A DNA stretch of 64,000 nucleotides from Hypericibacter terrae (GCF_008728855.1 NZ_CP042906.1:1054001-1118000), one strand, 5' to 3'. Positions 52,229 to 61,499 are shown, numbered from the stretch's first letter. Notes: generated from the letters alone by a model not told the origin. A program made the numbers and translations.

Positions 52229-52921
52229 CTAGGCATCCACGCCCTCGCGTACCTCGGCGGGCAGCGCCTCCCAAACGCGAACCAGCTCGCTGATGCAAGT
52301 CAGCTGCATCTTGCGCATGAGGTTGCCGCGGTGGAGCTTGACGGTGATCTCGCTGATGCCGAGGTCGAAAGCGATCTGCTTGTTCACCCGGCCAAGCGCG
52401 ACTTCCCGCAGCACCTGGCGCTCGCGCAGAGTGAGCAGCGTGAACTTGCTCAGGTGGTCCTTCACGACCCGCGATCTCGCCCGCTGCGCGATATCGCGTT
52501 CAATGCCTGTCGCGATCGCATCGAGCAGTGCCTGGTCGCGCACCGGCTTAGTAAGGAAGTCGACGGCGCCTGCCTTCATCGCCTGCACCGACATCTGGAT
52601 GTCGCCATGGGCTGTGAGGAAGACGATCGGCTTGGCGTTTCCGCTTTTCGCCAGTCGGCGCTGGAGATCCAGGCCGCTCACGCCTGGCATCCGTACATCG
52701 GCCACGAGGCAGCCTGGACGATCTGGAAGCTCGGCCGCGAGCAAGTCGCGCGTCGAGCTGAAGCCGATCACATCGAGGCCGACAGAACTCATGAGCTCGT
52801 GCAGCGCCTCGCGGAGGGCGTCGTCGTCGTCCACGAGGATGACCAGCGGGCGATCCGCTTCGACCGAACTGCCCGCGGCCCGAGATTGGTTGAGCACCCT
52901 GCTCTGATCGCTCACGCTCAT
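52229..52921 (-). CDS. FixJ-type response regulator (receiver plus LuxR HTH)
   Basis: A 230-residue regulator. Receiver with Asp75 in CLVADVRMPGVSG as phosphorylation site and the Lys of FLTKPV; C-terminal LuxR/FixJ HTH (LTLRERQVLREVALGRVNKQIAFDLGISEITVKLHRGNLMRKM). ATG 52921 overlaps the preceding stop by ATGA. Last gene of a kinase operon with three regulators. N-terminus has a 25-residue Ser-rich extension. Confidence 0.94.
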   Translation of the reverse strand: MSVSDQSRVLNQSRAAGSSVEADRPLVILVDDDDALREALHELMSSVGLDVIGFSSTRDLLAAELPDRPGCLVADVRMPGVSGLDLQRRLAKSGNAKPIVFLTAHGDIQMSVQAMKAGAVDFLTKPVRDQALLDAIATGIERDIAQRARSRVVKDHLSKFTLLTLRERQVLREVALGRVNKQIAFDLGISEITVKLHRGNLMRKMQLTCISELVRVWEALPAEVREGVDA

Positions 52922-53295
52922 GGTCGGTCCTCCTTTCCAGTCAGAGCGGCGCCGATCGCAGCGAGCAACGCTCGCCCGTCGAAAGGCTTACGGAAAAACC
53001 AGTCGTGCTTTGCCTGCGGCGGCTCGGCGATCTCGTGGCGACCGGTGATCATGATTACCGGCAGGCCCGGGCGCCTCTGCCTCATCACGCGCTGCAACTC
53101 GAAGCCGTCCACGCCCGGCATGCCGATGTCCGTGATCAGACAATCGATCTTTGGAACGGCGTCGCTGTCGAGCAGGGCCTGGGCCGACGCGAATGTCCGG
53201 ACGACGTGCCCCGCTGACTCAAGGAGATCCTCGAGCGATTCGAGCAAGCGCTTGTCATCGTCAACGATCGCCACCACGGACTTCAGTTTGAGCAT
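52918..53295 (-). CDS. Single-domain response regulator receiver
   Basis: A 125-residue stand-alone receiver starting at ATG 53295 (MLKLKSVVAIVDDDKRL); a TTG two codons upstream (53301) is an alternative. Phospho-acceptor is Asp56 in CLITDIGMPGVDG; Thr/Lys switch residues in VIMITGRHE and FFRKPFD. With no output domain it probably works as a phosphate sink or protein-binding switch between the kinase and the two DNA-binding regulators. Confidence 0.92.
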   Translation of the reverse strand: MLKLKSVVAIVDDDKRLLESLEDLLESAGHVVRTFASAQALLDSDAVPKIDCLITDIGMPGVDGFELQRVMRQRRPGLPVIMITGRHEIAEPPQAKHDWFFRKPFDGRALLAAIGAALTGKEDRP

Positions 53296-53297
53296 TT

Positions 53298-53939
53298 TCA
53301 AGAGCTTCCGGTACGTCTGGAATGAGTGATGGGGATCTGCAACCTTTCGGCAATTCTCACCAAGTCGGCAAGCGACGCCGCCGCCATTTTCTGCATGACG
53401 TTCCTTCTATGAATTTGGAGCGTGACCTCGCTGATCCCGAGTTCAGCGGCGGCTTGCTTGTTGAGAAGACCGCTCACCACGAGCGGCAACACATCACGTT
53501 CGCGCGGTGTCAGGTCGAGATAGCGCTGCCTCAATACACCGAGTTCGGCTCGCTCCAATCTTCTTTCCCGGTCCTGGGCGATTGCCGCTCGGATCGCGGC
53601 CATGAGATCCGAATCACTGAACGGCTTGGTCAGGAAATCGACGGCGCCGCGCTTGATCGCACGTACCGAGGATGGGATGTCGCCATGCCCGGTTATGAAG
53701 ACGATCGGCGGATGATCGCCCTCCGCGATCTGTCTCTGCAGATCGAGTCCGTTGATGTCCGGCAGCTCAACATCGAGAATCAGGCACGCAGGGAGATCGG
53801 GCTTCGCATAGGCGACATAGTCCGCGGCCGCGGCGAACGTCTTGGCCCGCCATCCCAAGGACTCCAGCAGTTCGCCGATCGCCTCGCGCACGCTGGCATC
53901 GTCATCCACGACGAAGACGATTTCCTCGCGCTGGCTCAT
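53298..53939 (-). CDS. FixJ-type response regulator
   Basis: A 213-residue receiver-HTH regulator. Asp56 in CLILDVELPDINGLD accepts phosphate; switch residues are in VFITGHGDIPSS and FLTKPFSD; the HTH is LTPRERDVLPLVVSGLLNKQAAAELGISEVTLQIHRRNVMQKM. It overlaps the kinase stop by ATGA, so kinase and this regulator are the likely cognate pair. Highly similar in layout to the third gene, suggesting duplication. Confidence 0.94.
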   Translation of the reverse strand: MSQREEIVFVVDDDASVREAIGELLESLGWRAKTFAAAADYVAYAKPDLPACLILDVELPDINGLDLQRQIAEGDHPPIVFITGHGDIPSSVRAIKRGAVDFLTKPFSDSDLMAAIRAAIAQDRERRLERAELGVLRQRYLDLTPRERDVLPLVVSGLLNKQAAAELGISEVTLQIHRRNVMQKMAAASLADLVRIAERLQIPITHSRRTGSS

Positions 53940-56386
53940 GACGCCTCGCTCGGCGCCAAAGGAAGCCGGAAGGCGACGGTCGCTCCGCGTGTCTCGTTGT
54001 TGGTCGTCCAGAGACGGCCCCCGTGCGATTCGATGATCGAACGGCAGATGGCGAGTCCCATGCCCATTCCGTTCTGCTTGGTCGTGAAGAACGGTTCGAA
54101 GACGCGGTTGGGATCCCGAAAACCAGTGCCGGTATCGCGAACCTCGACGCGGATTGCGTCGCGACCATCACGGCAGGAACATATCTGGAGCACACGTGGA
54201 TCGTCCTCCACGCTGTCCATCGCCTCGATGCCGTTCCGGATCAGGTTCACGAACACCTGCTGCACCTGGACGCGATCGAGCGCAACCGACGGCAGGTCCT
54301 GCTCGAGATCCCTCTGGATACGAATGTCCTTCGCCGCGATCTCGTCAGCCATCAGGCGGCAGACTTCACCGATGAGGCGGTTGACGTCATCGGGCGACCT
54401 GGCGTGCGATGTGTGACTGAATAGGGCGCGGATGCGGCCGACGACGTCCGCTGCCGAGTTGGCGTCGCGGGTGATACGCTCCGCTGTGATCTTCGCGCGC
54501 TCGATATTGGGAGGCTGTGCGGACAGCCAACGGTGGCATGCGTGGGAGTTGGCGACGATCGCGGCCAGCGGCTGGTTCACTTCGTGGGCGATCGAGGCGG
54601 ACAGCTCGGCGAGGCTTGCTGCCTGAGTCGCCTGTGCGAGCCGGTCGGAAGCGCGCCGCAGCGCCTCTTCGGCGTGCACCCGATCGTCTATGTCGTGACA
54701 GAGGCCGAACCACTGGACAATGCGCCCGCTCTCGTCCCGCAGGGGGTCCGCGCGGCCCGACATCCAGCGATACACGCCATCCGCGCGCCGGAGGCGATAA
54801 TTCATGGAGAAGGTCTCGCCTGTGCGAAGACAGCGTCGGAGAACCTGCCACACCGCCTCCGCTTCGTCCGGGTGGAAGATGGTGTCAAACACCGTTTCCA
54901 GTTGTCTCTTGTTCCCCGAGTCCAGTCCGAGAAAGTCCGCCATGCGCTTGTTGACGAGTGTGAGTTCTCCCTCCGGGGTCACACGCCAGAGATGGCTCGG
55001 AACCATATCCACGAGCAGCGAGAGCTCGCGCTCCCGGTTGCGCAGCGCTTCTTCGGCGTGCAGCCGATCGTCAATGTCGATGCTGACGCCATACCACTGG
55101 ACGATGCGTCCGCCGTGGTCTCGCATCGGCTCGGCGCTGCCCTCCATCCAGCGATACATGCCGTCCGCACGACGCAGGCGGTACTTCATCGAGAAGCTCT
55201 CGCCGGTGACGACGCAGCGATTGAGCGCGTCGCCTAAGCTGGTCGCATCGTCGGGATGGGCGACGGTCCCTATGATGGCCGCCAGCCGGCTTTTGTCGGG
55301 CCTGTCCGCATCCGCGATATCCAGGCCAAAAAAATCGGTCAGGCGCTTGTTGAAGAAGTTCGGTTCGCCCTCCGGAGTCAGCCGCCAGAGGTAGACCGGG
55401 ACCATGTTGACGAACTGCGAGAGCTGCTGCTCGCTATGCTGGAGCGCCTCGACGAGTTCTCGCAGCGAGCGCTCACTTTGGCGCAATGTGAGCACTGCCA
55501 GGTGGTGCTGCCGGGATATGGCGGCCACGATGAGCGCCGAAAATGCCGAGATCGCCAGAAAGAGCTGCAGCATAATCTGCTTATGCTTCTGGGACTCGGG
55601 ATCGCCGGCAAATTGGCCGGCGCCGGTTACTGTGAAAATCGCCGTGATCAAAGCGAGGAGGATCAAGGTCACGGCGGCGCCTTTGAACTCAAAGCGCACT
55701 GCGGCCCAAAGAAGAGGCGGCATGATGATGTAAGCGAAGGGCAGGTAGCCGCTCATGGAAAGGGCGGCGACACCAAGAAAGATCAGCCCCAGGACGCAAG
55801 CTTCCATCCATCGCGCGGTCGAGAACTGGGCTTTGCCGCGCCAGTTCTGAAACACGACCAGCGCCAGCGGCGCTACGATCAAGACCCCGGTGGCGTCTCC
55901 GATCCACCATAGCGGCCAAGCCGTCACGAAGGACTGCGATTGGATGCCGAACCACGCAAGCGTCGCACTTCCCACTGTCGCGCTTACGATTGGCGCAATT
56001 CCGGCGGCCAGTACGACGAATGCGAGAACCTCCTGCAAGGTTTCCAGCCGAACCGGGCGCTTGCAAGTCCGGTTCACGAGCCATGCCCCGGCCACTGCTT
56101 CAAGAGCGTTGCCGACATAGATCAGGAAGGCCGCCGGCAGCGGGCTGTGGAACCACAGGAAATTGCTGAACAGTTCCGACAGACAGCCCCCCAGCACCCA
56201 CCACGGCCAGCTTGACCTGGAGGCGAGGACAAGCGTGGCGATGAAAAGCCCGCTCGGGGGCCAAATGGAAATGCCTGTTCCCGGCACGATGGCGAGCAGC
56301 TGGGCGAATCCGCAGCCCAAGACATAGGCCGCAATGAAAAGCCCAAGATGCAAGAGTGGGGGGCGGTGCGCCCAGATGCGCATCAT
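53936..56386 (-). CDS. Membrane histidine kinase: MASE1-PAS-PAS-HisKA-HATPase
   Basis: An 816-residue sensor kinase. ATG 56386 (MMRIWAHRPPLLHLGL) is chosen since AGGAG precedes it; a GTG at 56473 in frame lacks a site. A MASE1 membrane domain (about residues 10-285) is followed by two very similar PAS-PAC units (about 320-435 and 445-560; both contain MVP-WRLTPEGE and YRLRRADG-YRWM). HisKA has His about 600 in SIAHEVNQPLAAIVANSHA, and the ATPase has DTGTGFRDPNRVFEPFFTTK and GMGMGLAI. MASE1 kinases sense unknown membrane-linked cues. Confidence 0.94.
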   Translation of the reverse strand: MMRIWAHRPPLLHLGLFIAAYVLGCGFAQLLAIVPGTGISIWPPSGLFIATLVLASRSSWPWWVLGGCLSELFSNFLWFHSPLPAAFLIYVGNALEAVAGAWLVNRTCKRPVRLETLQEVLAFVVLAAGIAPIVSATVGSATLAWFGIQSQSFVTAWPLWWIGDATGVLIVAPLALVVFQNWRGKAQFSTARWMEACVLGLIFLGVAALSMSGYLPFAYIIMPPLLWAAVRFEFKGAAVTLILLALITAIFTVTGAGQFAGDPESQKHKQIMLQLFLAISAFSALIVAAISRQHHLAVLTLRQSERSLRELVEALQHSEQQLSQFVNMVPVYLWRLTPEGEPNFFNKRLTDFFGLDIADADRPDKSRLAAIIGTVAHPDDATSLGDALNRCVVTGESFSMKYRLRRADGMYRWMEGSAEPMRDHGGRIVQWYGVSIDIDDRLHAEEALRNRERELSLLVDMVPSHLWRVTPEGELTLVNKRMADFLGLDSGNKRQLETVFDTIFHPDEAEAVWQVLRRCLRTGETFSMNYRLRRADGVYRWMSGRADPLRDESGRIVQWFGLCHDIDDRVHAEEALRRASDRLAQATQAASLAELSASIAHEVNQPLAAIVANSHACHRWLSAQPPNIERAKITAERITRDANSAADVVGRIRALFSHTSHARSPDDVNRLIGEVCRLMADEIAAKDIRIQRDLEQDLPSVALDRVQVQQVFVNLIRNGIEAMDSVEDDPRVLQICSCRDGRDAIRVEVRDTGTGFRDPNRVFEPFFTTKQNGMGMGLAICRSIIESHGGRLWTTNNETRGATVAFRLPLAPSEAS

Positions 56387-56510
56387 CGGCTGCTCCTGCC
56401 AGGCAAGGAAAGCATAGGGACCGCGGACGGTTAGTCTATCGCTGGTCGTCAATTTCTGGGCTGGCGAAATCACCGGCTCACCCTACTGCCGCCACGCCCG
56501 AGCCGCACCT

Positions 56511-56524
56511 CATGGAAATCCATG
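56511..56524. promoter_or_regulatory. Small dyad upstream of the kinase gene
   Basis: CATGGA-AA-TCCATG, a 6-bp-arm inverted repeat 125 bp upstream of the kinase start. Could be an operator; short enough to arise by chance. Confidence 0.3.
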
Positions 56525-56610
56525 TATAGCATGCCGGTGCGACCGTCGCGGCGCGCCCATTCCCTCTACGTCAGATTGAATTGCTCACGCCAACGCACAG
56601 GGAGATCTGA

Positions 56611-56631
56611 CGATCGGCGATAGCGACCTAT
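56611..56631 (+). promoter_or_regulatory. Shared 21-bp box upstream of the metallo-hydrolase gene
   Basis: CGATCGGCGATAG, then CG, then ACCTAT; 19 of 21 positions match the box before the NDH-2-like gene, and both are oriented the same way toward the gene they precede. It is 213 bp upstream of the hydrolase start and 225 bp from the kinase start. Confidence 0.6.
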
Positions 56632-56844
56632 ACGCAGGGAGGATATCGATCGTGTTGCTGAATCTGCACCCTTGGTATCGACCAGCGCACTTATCCCAGA
56701 GTGCAGGTCTATCTGCTTCACAGGTGGGCAGTGCCTAGCAGGCTGCACAGTATCGGGGTCTCGGTACGTGCGCGATCATGGTTTCGCCACTAGCGGAGCA
56801 ACAGAAGATACCGCCGTGGGTAAGGCGGTCAGCAGGAGACAAAC

Positions 56845-57774
56845 ATGAGCTTGCTCAACACCTCCATGACCTTGGACAACACCTCGCACCACGGTAGACC
56901 GGCCCTCGACGAGTCGGTTCCGTCGCGCTACGCGATACGGATCGGCGAGATTGACGTGCTGGTGATCAGCGACGGGGTGATGTTGCTGCCAGCCGCAACG
57001 TTGGCCACAAACGCCAAGCCGGCCGACCTCGCGGCCTGGCTGGACGGCATGTTCCTGCCGCCAGTATTCGACTGGCCGGTAAACGTGGGCGTGGTGCGTA
57101 GCGGCGACCGGACCGTACTCATCGACGCTGGGCTAGGGGGAGTGTACAACCACCCGCGGGCCGGACGGTTGGGTCTGCGACTGGAGGCTGCCGGCATCGA
57201 TCCCGAATCCCTGACCGACGTGGTGCTCACCCACATGCACATGGACCATGTGGGCGGGCTGCTCGCCGACGGGTTCAGCGGCCGGCTGCGTTCGGACCTG
57301 CGGGTCCACGTGGCGGCCGCCGAGGTCGAGTTCTGGGCGGCGGGCGCAGATTTGTCCCGCACCTCCATGCCGCCGGGGGTGCAGGACGCGCTTCGGTCGG
57401 TCGCCTCGCGGTTCTTGGACGAGTACCGCAACCGGCTGCAGCTGTTCGAGGCGGAGTACGAGGTGGCGCCAGGGGTGGTCGTCTCTCGCACCGGCGGCCA
57501 CACCCCCGGGCACAGCGTGGTCCGCGTGGCGTCTGGCGGCGACCGGCTCATGTTCTGCGGCGACGCCGTGTTCCCCCCCGGGTGCGAGTGCCCCGAGTGG
57601 CATAACGGCTTCGACACCGATCCCGAGGAGACGGCCCGCGTCCGCGTCGGTCTTTTGCGGGAGCTTGCGGCGACCCGCCAGCCGCTGGTGCCCTGTCACG
57701 TGTCGTTCCCGTACGGCCGCGTGGCGGCCGCCGGCGACGTCTTTCGTTGGGTGCCGGCCTACTGGGATTACTGA
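56845..57774 (+). CDS. Metallo-beta-lactamase-fold hydrolase (lactonase-like)
   Basis: A 309-residue protein, start ATG 56845 after AGGAG. The zinc motif HMHMDH (H-x-H-x-D-H) follows VVLTHMHMDHVGGLL; a further His in TGGHTPGHS and the Asp in FCGDAVFPPG complete the two-metal site. The overall pattern resembles quorum-signal lactonases of the AttM/AiiA class and other small MBL hydrolases. Divergent from the kinase operon and preceded by the shared 21-bp box, so it is a likely target of that system. Confidence 0.88.
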   Translation: MSLLNTSMTLDNTSHHGRPALDESVPSRYAIRIGEIDVLVISDGVMLLPAATLATNAKPADLAAWLDGMFLPPVFDWPVNVGVVRSGDRTVLIDAGLGGVYNHPRAGRLGLRLEAAGIDPESLTDVVLTHMHMDHVGGLLADGFSGRLRSDLRVHVAAAEVEFWAAGADLSRTSMPPGVQDALRSVASRFLDEYRNRLQLFEAEYEVAPGVVVSRTGGHTPGHSVVRVASGGDRLMFCGDAVFPPGCECPEWHNGFDTDPEETARVRVGLLRELAATRQPLVPCHVSFPYGRVAAAGDVFRWVPAYWDY

Positions 57775-58008
57775 CCGCTTGTTGGGTTAGGGCTGAACCA
57801 GACGACCGCATGCGTTTGAACAACTGGTCGATCGCTGCCTCGTGCGACAGCCGCGCCGCTGCGGGCCGGGCTGGAGTGTCTGGTGGACTTCCATCGGCTC
57901 AACTCCAGCGAGGTCAGGGTCAGCGTCGCGGCCGTTAACGTCAGTGTCCGGTGTAGCGCCGGCGAAGCTGGCGGCCGCGAGGAACCTCCCGGCGCTGCGT
58001 GAACTCGT

Positions 58009-58536
58009 CTACTCCGCGGCGTTCGCCTTTGCTTCCGTCTTCCGCGCCGGCAGCTTCCACTCCGGACGGATGAAGTGGCAGGTATAGCCGTAGGGGATGC
58101 GCTCCAGGTAATCCTGGTGCTCGGGTTCGGCCTCCCAGAACGGCCCGGCGGGGACGACCTCGGTGACGACCTTTCCCGGCCACAGGCCCGACGCGTCGAC
58201 ATCGGCCATGGTGTCTTCGGCGACCGCCTTCTGCTCGGGGCTGGTGTAGAAGATTGCCGAGCGGTAGCCCAAGCCCCGGTCGTTGCCCTGGCGGTTCAAG
58301 GTCGTCGGGTCGTGGATCTGGAAGAAGAACTCCAGCAGCCGGCGATAGCTGATCCGCGCCGGATCGAACAGGATCTCGATGGCCTCGGCGTGGCTGCCGT
58401 GGTTGCGATAGGTGGCATTGGGCACATCGCCGCCGGTATAGCCGACGCGGGTCGAGATCACGCCGTCATAGCGGCGAATCAGATCCTGCATGCCCCAGAA
58501 GCAGCCGCCGGCCAGGACCGCGCGTTCCTGCGTCAT
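58009..58536 (-). CDS. msrA: Peptide-methionine (S)-S-oxide reductase
   Basis: A 175-residue MsrA. ATG 58536 overlaps the msrB stop by ATGA. The catalytic motif GGCFWGMQD holds the nucleophilic Cys; further marks are [28 protein letters not shown] and the substrate loop. It repairs the S-diastereomer of oxidised methionine. Second gene of an msrB-msrA pair. Confidence 0.96.
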   Translation of the reverse strand: MTQERAVLAGGCFWGMQDLIRRYDGVISTRVGYTGGDVPNATYRNHGSHAEAIEILFDPARISYRRLLEFFFQIHDPTTLNRQGNDRGLGYRSAIFYTSPEQKAVAEDTMADVDASGLWPGKVVTEVVPAGPFWEAEPEHQDYLERIPYGYTCHFIRPEWKLPARKTEAKANAAE

Positions 58537-58982
58537 CGCACATCCTCCACCTGGTCGAGATAGGCCCCGTAGCCCTCGGCCTCCATCCGGTCGCGAGGGA
58601 TGAATTTGAGCGAAGCCGAATTGATGCAATAGCGCAAGCCCCCGCGATCCCGCGGCCCGTCGGGGAAGACATGGCCGAGATGGCTGTCGCCGAATTTCGA
58701 ACGGACCTCCGTGCGGGTCATGCCATGGGATCTGTCCGTCAGCTCCTTCACATGGGCAGGCTCGATCGGCTTGGTGAAGCTGGGCCAGCCGCAGCCCGAT
58801 TCGAACTTGTCCGCCGAGGCGAAGAGGGGCTCGCCGGAGACAATATCCACATAGATTCCAGGTTCTTTATTGTTCAGAAGCGGCCCGGTTCCGGGGCGCT
58901 CGGTGCCGCTTTCCTGGGTGACGCGGTATTGCTCCGCGGTCAAGGCGGCGACGGCTTCGGCAGTCTTGCGATATTCCGGCAT
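58533..58982 (-). CDS. msrB: Peptide-methionine (R)-S-oxide reductase
   Basis: A 149-residue MsrB. ATG 58982 ([15 protein letters not shown]) with GGAG before it. The catalytic cysteine is in [22 protein letters not shown] and [13 protein letters not shown] are family hallmarks. The two CxxC zinc-binding pairs of some MsrB proteins are absent. It reduces the R-diastereomer and is translationally coupled to msrA. A broken copy of the same gene type is at 4118-4237. Confidence 0.96.
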   Translation of the reverse strand: MPEYRKTAEAVAALTAEQYRVTQESGTERPGTGPLLNNKEPGIYVDIVSGEPLFASADKFESGCGWPSFTKPIEPAHVKELTDRSHGMTRTEVRSKFGDSHLGHVFPDGPRDRGGLRYCINSASLKFIPRDRMEAEGYGAYLDQVEDVR

Positions 58983-59161
58983 ACGGTGGCTCCATCCAGC
59001 GAGCGGTTCTCGGTTCACGTGGATATGGCCAGGACCCGGCCGCGATGCAAGCCGGCCGGCTGCGCATCCGAGCGGCGACTGGGCACTTTCCGGCCATGAC
59101 GTCGATCACTTCCTTGTCATCCCGACGAGCGGAATGGTGAGGCCAAGCGCCGGCTGACCGC

Positions 59162-60433
59162 TCACGCCGCTCTCGCGACCACCACGCCCTGTGGAGGCGG
59201 CAGAGGAATGCCGGGATCGCGGCCGTCGACGAGGTCGGCAAGCACGCGCCCCGAGCCGCAGGACAGCGTCCAGCCGAGATGCCCATGGCCGGCATTGATC
59301 CAGAGGCCCTTGATGCGGGTTTCGCCGATCAGCGGCGTGCCCGAGGGGCTGACCGGTCGCAGGCCGGCCCAGACCTTCGACGTCCTGATGTCGAAATGGC
59401 GCGTCATCTCGGGGAAGGTGAAGCTGGCATTGGCGATGATGGCCTCGGCCCGCGCCATCGCAGGCGTGGCGTCATAGCCGGTGATCTCGGCCGAGCCGGA
59501 AATGCGCATGCGGTCGCCGATCGGCACCAGCCCGAACAGCTTGCTGTCGTCGATCACCGGCACCGTCGGCGCGCCGTTCCAGCCGGCGCGCTTGAAGGTG
59601 ATCGAGACGCCCTTCACCGGATAGATCGGCACGCGGATGCCGTTCCGGGCGAGCATCGGCGCCGTGAAGCTGCCCAGGGCGACGACGACGCGGTCGGCCG
59701 CGATCCTCCCCTTGTCGGTGACGACACCCTGCACCCGACCGCCGCCGGTCTCGATCGTCTTGACCGTCTCGTTGAAGCGGCATTGCACGCCGCGCGCAGC
59801 GCAGGCGGCGGCCAGCCCCTGGGCGAACTTGTTGGAATCGCCGACCTCGTCGCGCGCGAAATAGAGCGCGCCGGCGAGGGTGGATCTCGTGTCCTTCAAG
59901 GCCGGCTCGATCGCCACGCAGCGGTCGGCATCGACCCGCTCATAGAGCAGGCCATGTTGCGCCAGGAAGTCGCTGGAGCGCTGCGCGCCCTCGAGCGATT
60001 CCTTCGAACGGTAGATCTTGAGGACGCCGCGCGTGGCGCGGTCGTAATCGATCCCGGTCTCCGCGCCGATCTCCTGCAGGGATTTGAGCGAATGAAGCGC
60101 CAGATGGAGATTCGACTTCGCGTTCTCCCGGAAGCGCTCCGGCGTGCAGTTGCGGGCGAACTCGATGCCCCAGCCTATGATGTGCGGAATGGCGCCGTAG
60201 CGCAGCAGCATCGGCGCATTTTCCTGGCCGAGCCATTTGATGATCTTGGTCGGCATGCCGGGCTGGGACCAGGGCTCGACCTCGCTGGCATGGATGATGC
60301 CGCCATTCCCCCAGCTGGTCTCCATCGCCGCTTCCGCCTGGCGCTCGACCAGCACCACCTCGTGACCGGATTTCCGCAGGTACCAGGCGGTGGCCGTGCC
60401 GACCGCGCCCGCGCCGAGAACAATTGTGGTCAC
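59162..60433 (-). CDS. dadA: D-amino acid dehydrogenase (DadA-like FAD oxidoreductase)
   Basis: A 423-residue DAO-family flavoprotein. FAD site VLGAGAVGTATAWYLRKSGHEVVLVE, then WGNGGIIHASEVEPWSQPG and the C-terminal GLWINAGHGHLGWTLSCGSG, both strongly typical of DadA. It oxidises D-amino acids to oxoacids and passes electrons to the respiratory chain. Adjacent GntR regulator and D-amino-acid-type PLP enzyme point to the same pathway. The specific substrate is inferred. Confidence 0.93.
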   Translation of the reverse strand: MTTIVLGAGAVGTATAWYLRKSGHEVVLVERQAEAAMETSWGNGGIIHASEVEPWSQPGMPTKIIKWLGQENAPMLLRYGAIPHIIGWGIEFARNCTPERFRENAKSNLHLALHSLKSLQEIGAETGIDYDRATRGVLKIYRSKESLEGAQRSSDFLAQHGLLYERVDADRCVAIEPALKDTRSTLAGALYFARDEVGDSNKFAQGLAAACAARGVQCRFNETVKTIETGGGRVQGVVTDKGRIAADRVVVALGSFTAPMLARNGIRVPIYPVKGVSITFKRAGWNGAPTVPVIDDSKLFGLVPIGDRMRISGSAEITGYDATPAMARAEAIIANASFTFPEMTRHFDIRTSKVWAGLRPVSPSGTPLIGETRIKGLWINAGHGHLGWTLSCGSGRVLADLVDGRDPGIPLPPPQGVVVARAA

Positions 60434-60493
60434 CGCCCGTTTCCCCCTGCCTGCCTCAGTCTTCGCCGCCGCGCCGCGCTTCGGCCACGGCTG

Positions 60494-61363
60494 TCACGCG
60501 TCTTTCGACCGCCGGCCCGCCTTACTCTTCCCGGTCACGGCTTCCGGCGGCTTGCCCGGCTCGTTCGCGGCCCTGGGGCCCGAGGCCCACATGGATTCCC
60601 GCTCGCGGTCGATCCGGCCGGCCACGTCGCGCGCGACCTGGCGCAGGATCTCGTCGGAGAGCCGCTTCGATTCGCGATAGAACTCGCTGATCAGCCGCAG
60701 ATGGCTGGTCATCTCGTGGAAGGCGCGCATGGGATCGCGCGCCGCCACCGCCTCGTAGATGGCGGTGTGATCGCGCACCGAGAACCTGTCGGCATCGGGC
60801 ATGTGAATCGTCGTCGTGCGCTGGTCGACCAGCCAGCCGACCAGGGCGTCGTGGACGCCGGAAAACACGGGGTTGCGGGTGATGACCGTCAGCTCGGCGT
60901 GGAACGCCACATCGGTCCGGACGAACAGGCCGGTATTGCCGATGGCCGCGGCATTGGCATCGAGCGCCGCCTTCAGGCGCCGGATATCTTCGTCGGTGGC
61001 GACCCGGGCCGCCTGCCAGGCCACGCCCGCCTCGAAGAGCAGGCGGGTCTGTTCCATATGTTCCTGGCCCTGGCCGGTCGACGTCATGCGGGCGATCAGG
61101 CTGGCCAGCTGGCCGGTGAGGAATTTCCCCGAGGGCGCCGTCACGCGCGCGCGCGTGCCGCTGGTGATCTCGACCAGACCCTGCTGCTGCAGCGTGAACA
61201 GCGCCTGCCTCACCGAGGGGCGGCCGACGCCGAAGCGCTCCGCCAGCTCCTTCTCGGAAGGCATCTGGGCGCCCTCCTTGAACTCGCCGGTGGAGATGGC
61301 GCGCTCGATATGCTCGGCGATCTCGTCCGCCCGCTTTCGCCGGCCCAGAGGCATCGTGGACAT
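60494..61363 (-). CDS. GntR family transcriptional regulator (FadR subfamily)
   Basis: A 289-residue regulator. ATG 61363 (MSTMPLGRRKRADEI) is chosen because GGAGA sits upstream. The winged HTH is FKEGAQMPSEKELAERFGVGRPSVRQALFTLQQQGLVE; the FCD ligand domain (about residues 95-225) has its metal-ligating Asp/His pattern in LFVRTDVAFHAELTVITRN. The C-terminus is a Lys-rich tail. Lies between dadA and the divergent DSD1 gene, probably the local repressor. Confidence 0.93.
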   Translation of the reverse strand: MSTMPLGRRKRADEIAEHIERAISTGEFKEGAQMPSEKELAERFGVGRPSVRQALFTLQQQGLVEITSGTRARVTAPSGKFLTGQLASLIARMTSTGQGQEHMEQTRLLFEAGVAWQAARVATDEDIRRLKAALDANAAAIGNTGLFVRTDVAFHAELTVITRNPVFSGVHDALVGWLVDQRTTTIHMPDADRFSVRDHTAIYEAVAARDPMRAFHEMTSHLRLISEFYRESKRLSDEILRQVARDVAGRIDRERESMWASGPRAANEPGKPPEAVTGKSKAGRRSKDA

Positions 61364-61480
61364 GGGTGTCTCCATTGCGGTCACGCCATCAAAATGATGG
61401 GCATCCCCTCTGGCGACAATTCCGATCTCGCGGGCGCGGGCGTGACCTCGCAGCAATTCGCGCAAAAGAAACAAACTGTC

Positions 61481-61499
61481 AATAGGTATTCAACCTATT
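61481..61499. promoter_or_regulatory. Candidate GntR operator
   Basis: AATAGGT-ATTCA-ACCTATT, a perfect 7-bp inverted repeat with 5-base centre, in the middle of the divergent gap between the GntR gene and the DSD1-type gene. A TTGACC (61505-61510) directly after it could be a -35 element of the rightward promoter. The spacing and position fit a FadR-type operator. Confidence 0.55.

Larger units (their letters stand above)
56387..56844. other. Divergent intergenic region, kinase operon / metallo-hydrolase
   Basis: About 458 bp carrying the promoters of both. Notable items: a small dyad CATGGA-AA-TCCATG at 56511-56524, the 21-bp box at 56611-56631, and TTATCCCA at 56691-56698 which also occurs after the box near the NDH-2-like gene. 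No gene seen. Confidence 0.6.

Noticed and set aside
52013-53329. Plus-strand frame opposite the response regulators
   Set aside because: The minus strand encodes recognisable receiver and HTH domains with coupled starts; the plus frame has no motif.
56387-56473. GTG start giving a longer histidine kinase
   Set aside because: No clear ribosome site at the GTG, while AGGAG precedes ATG 56386 and the MASE1 domain begins right after it.
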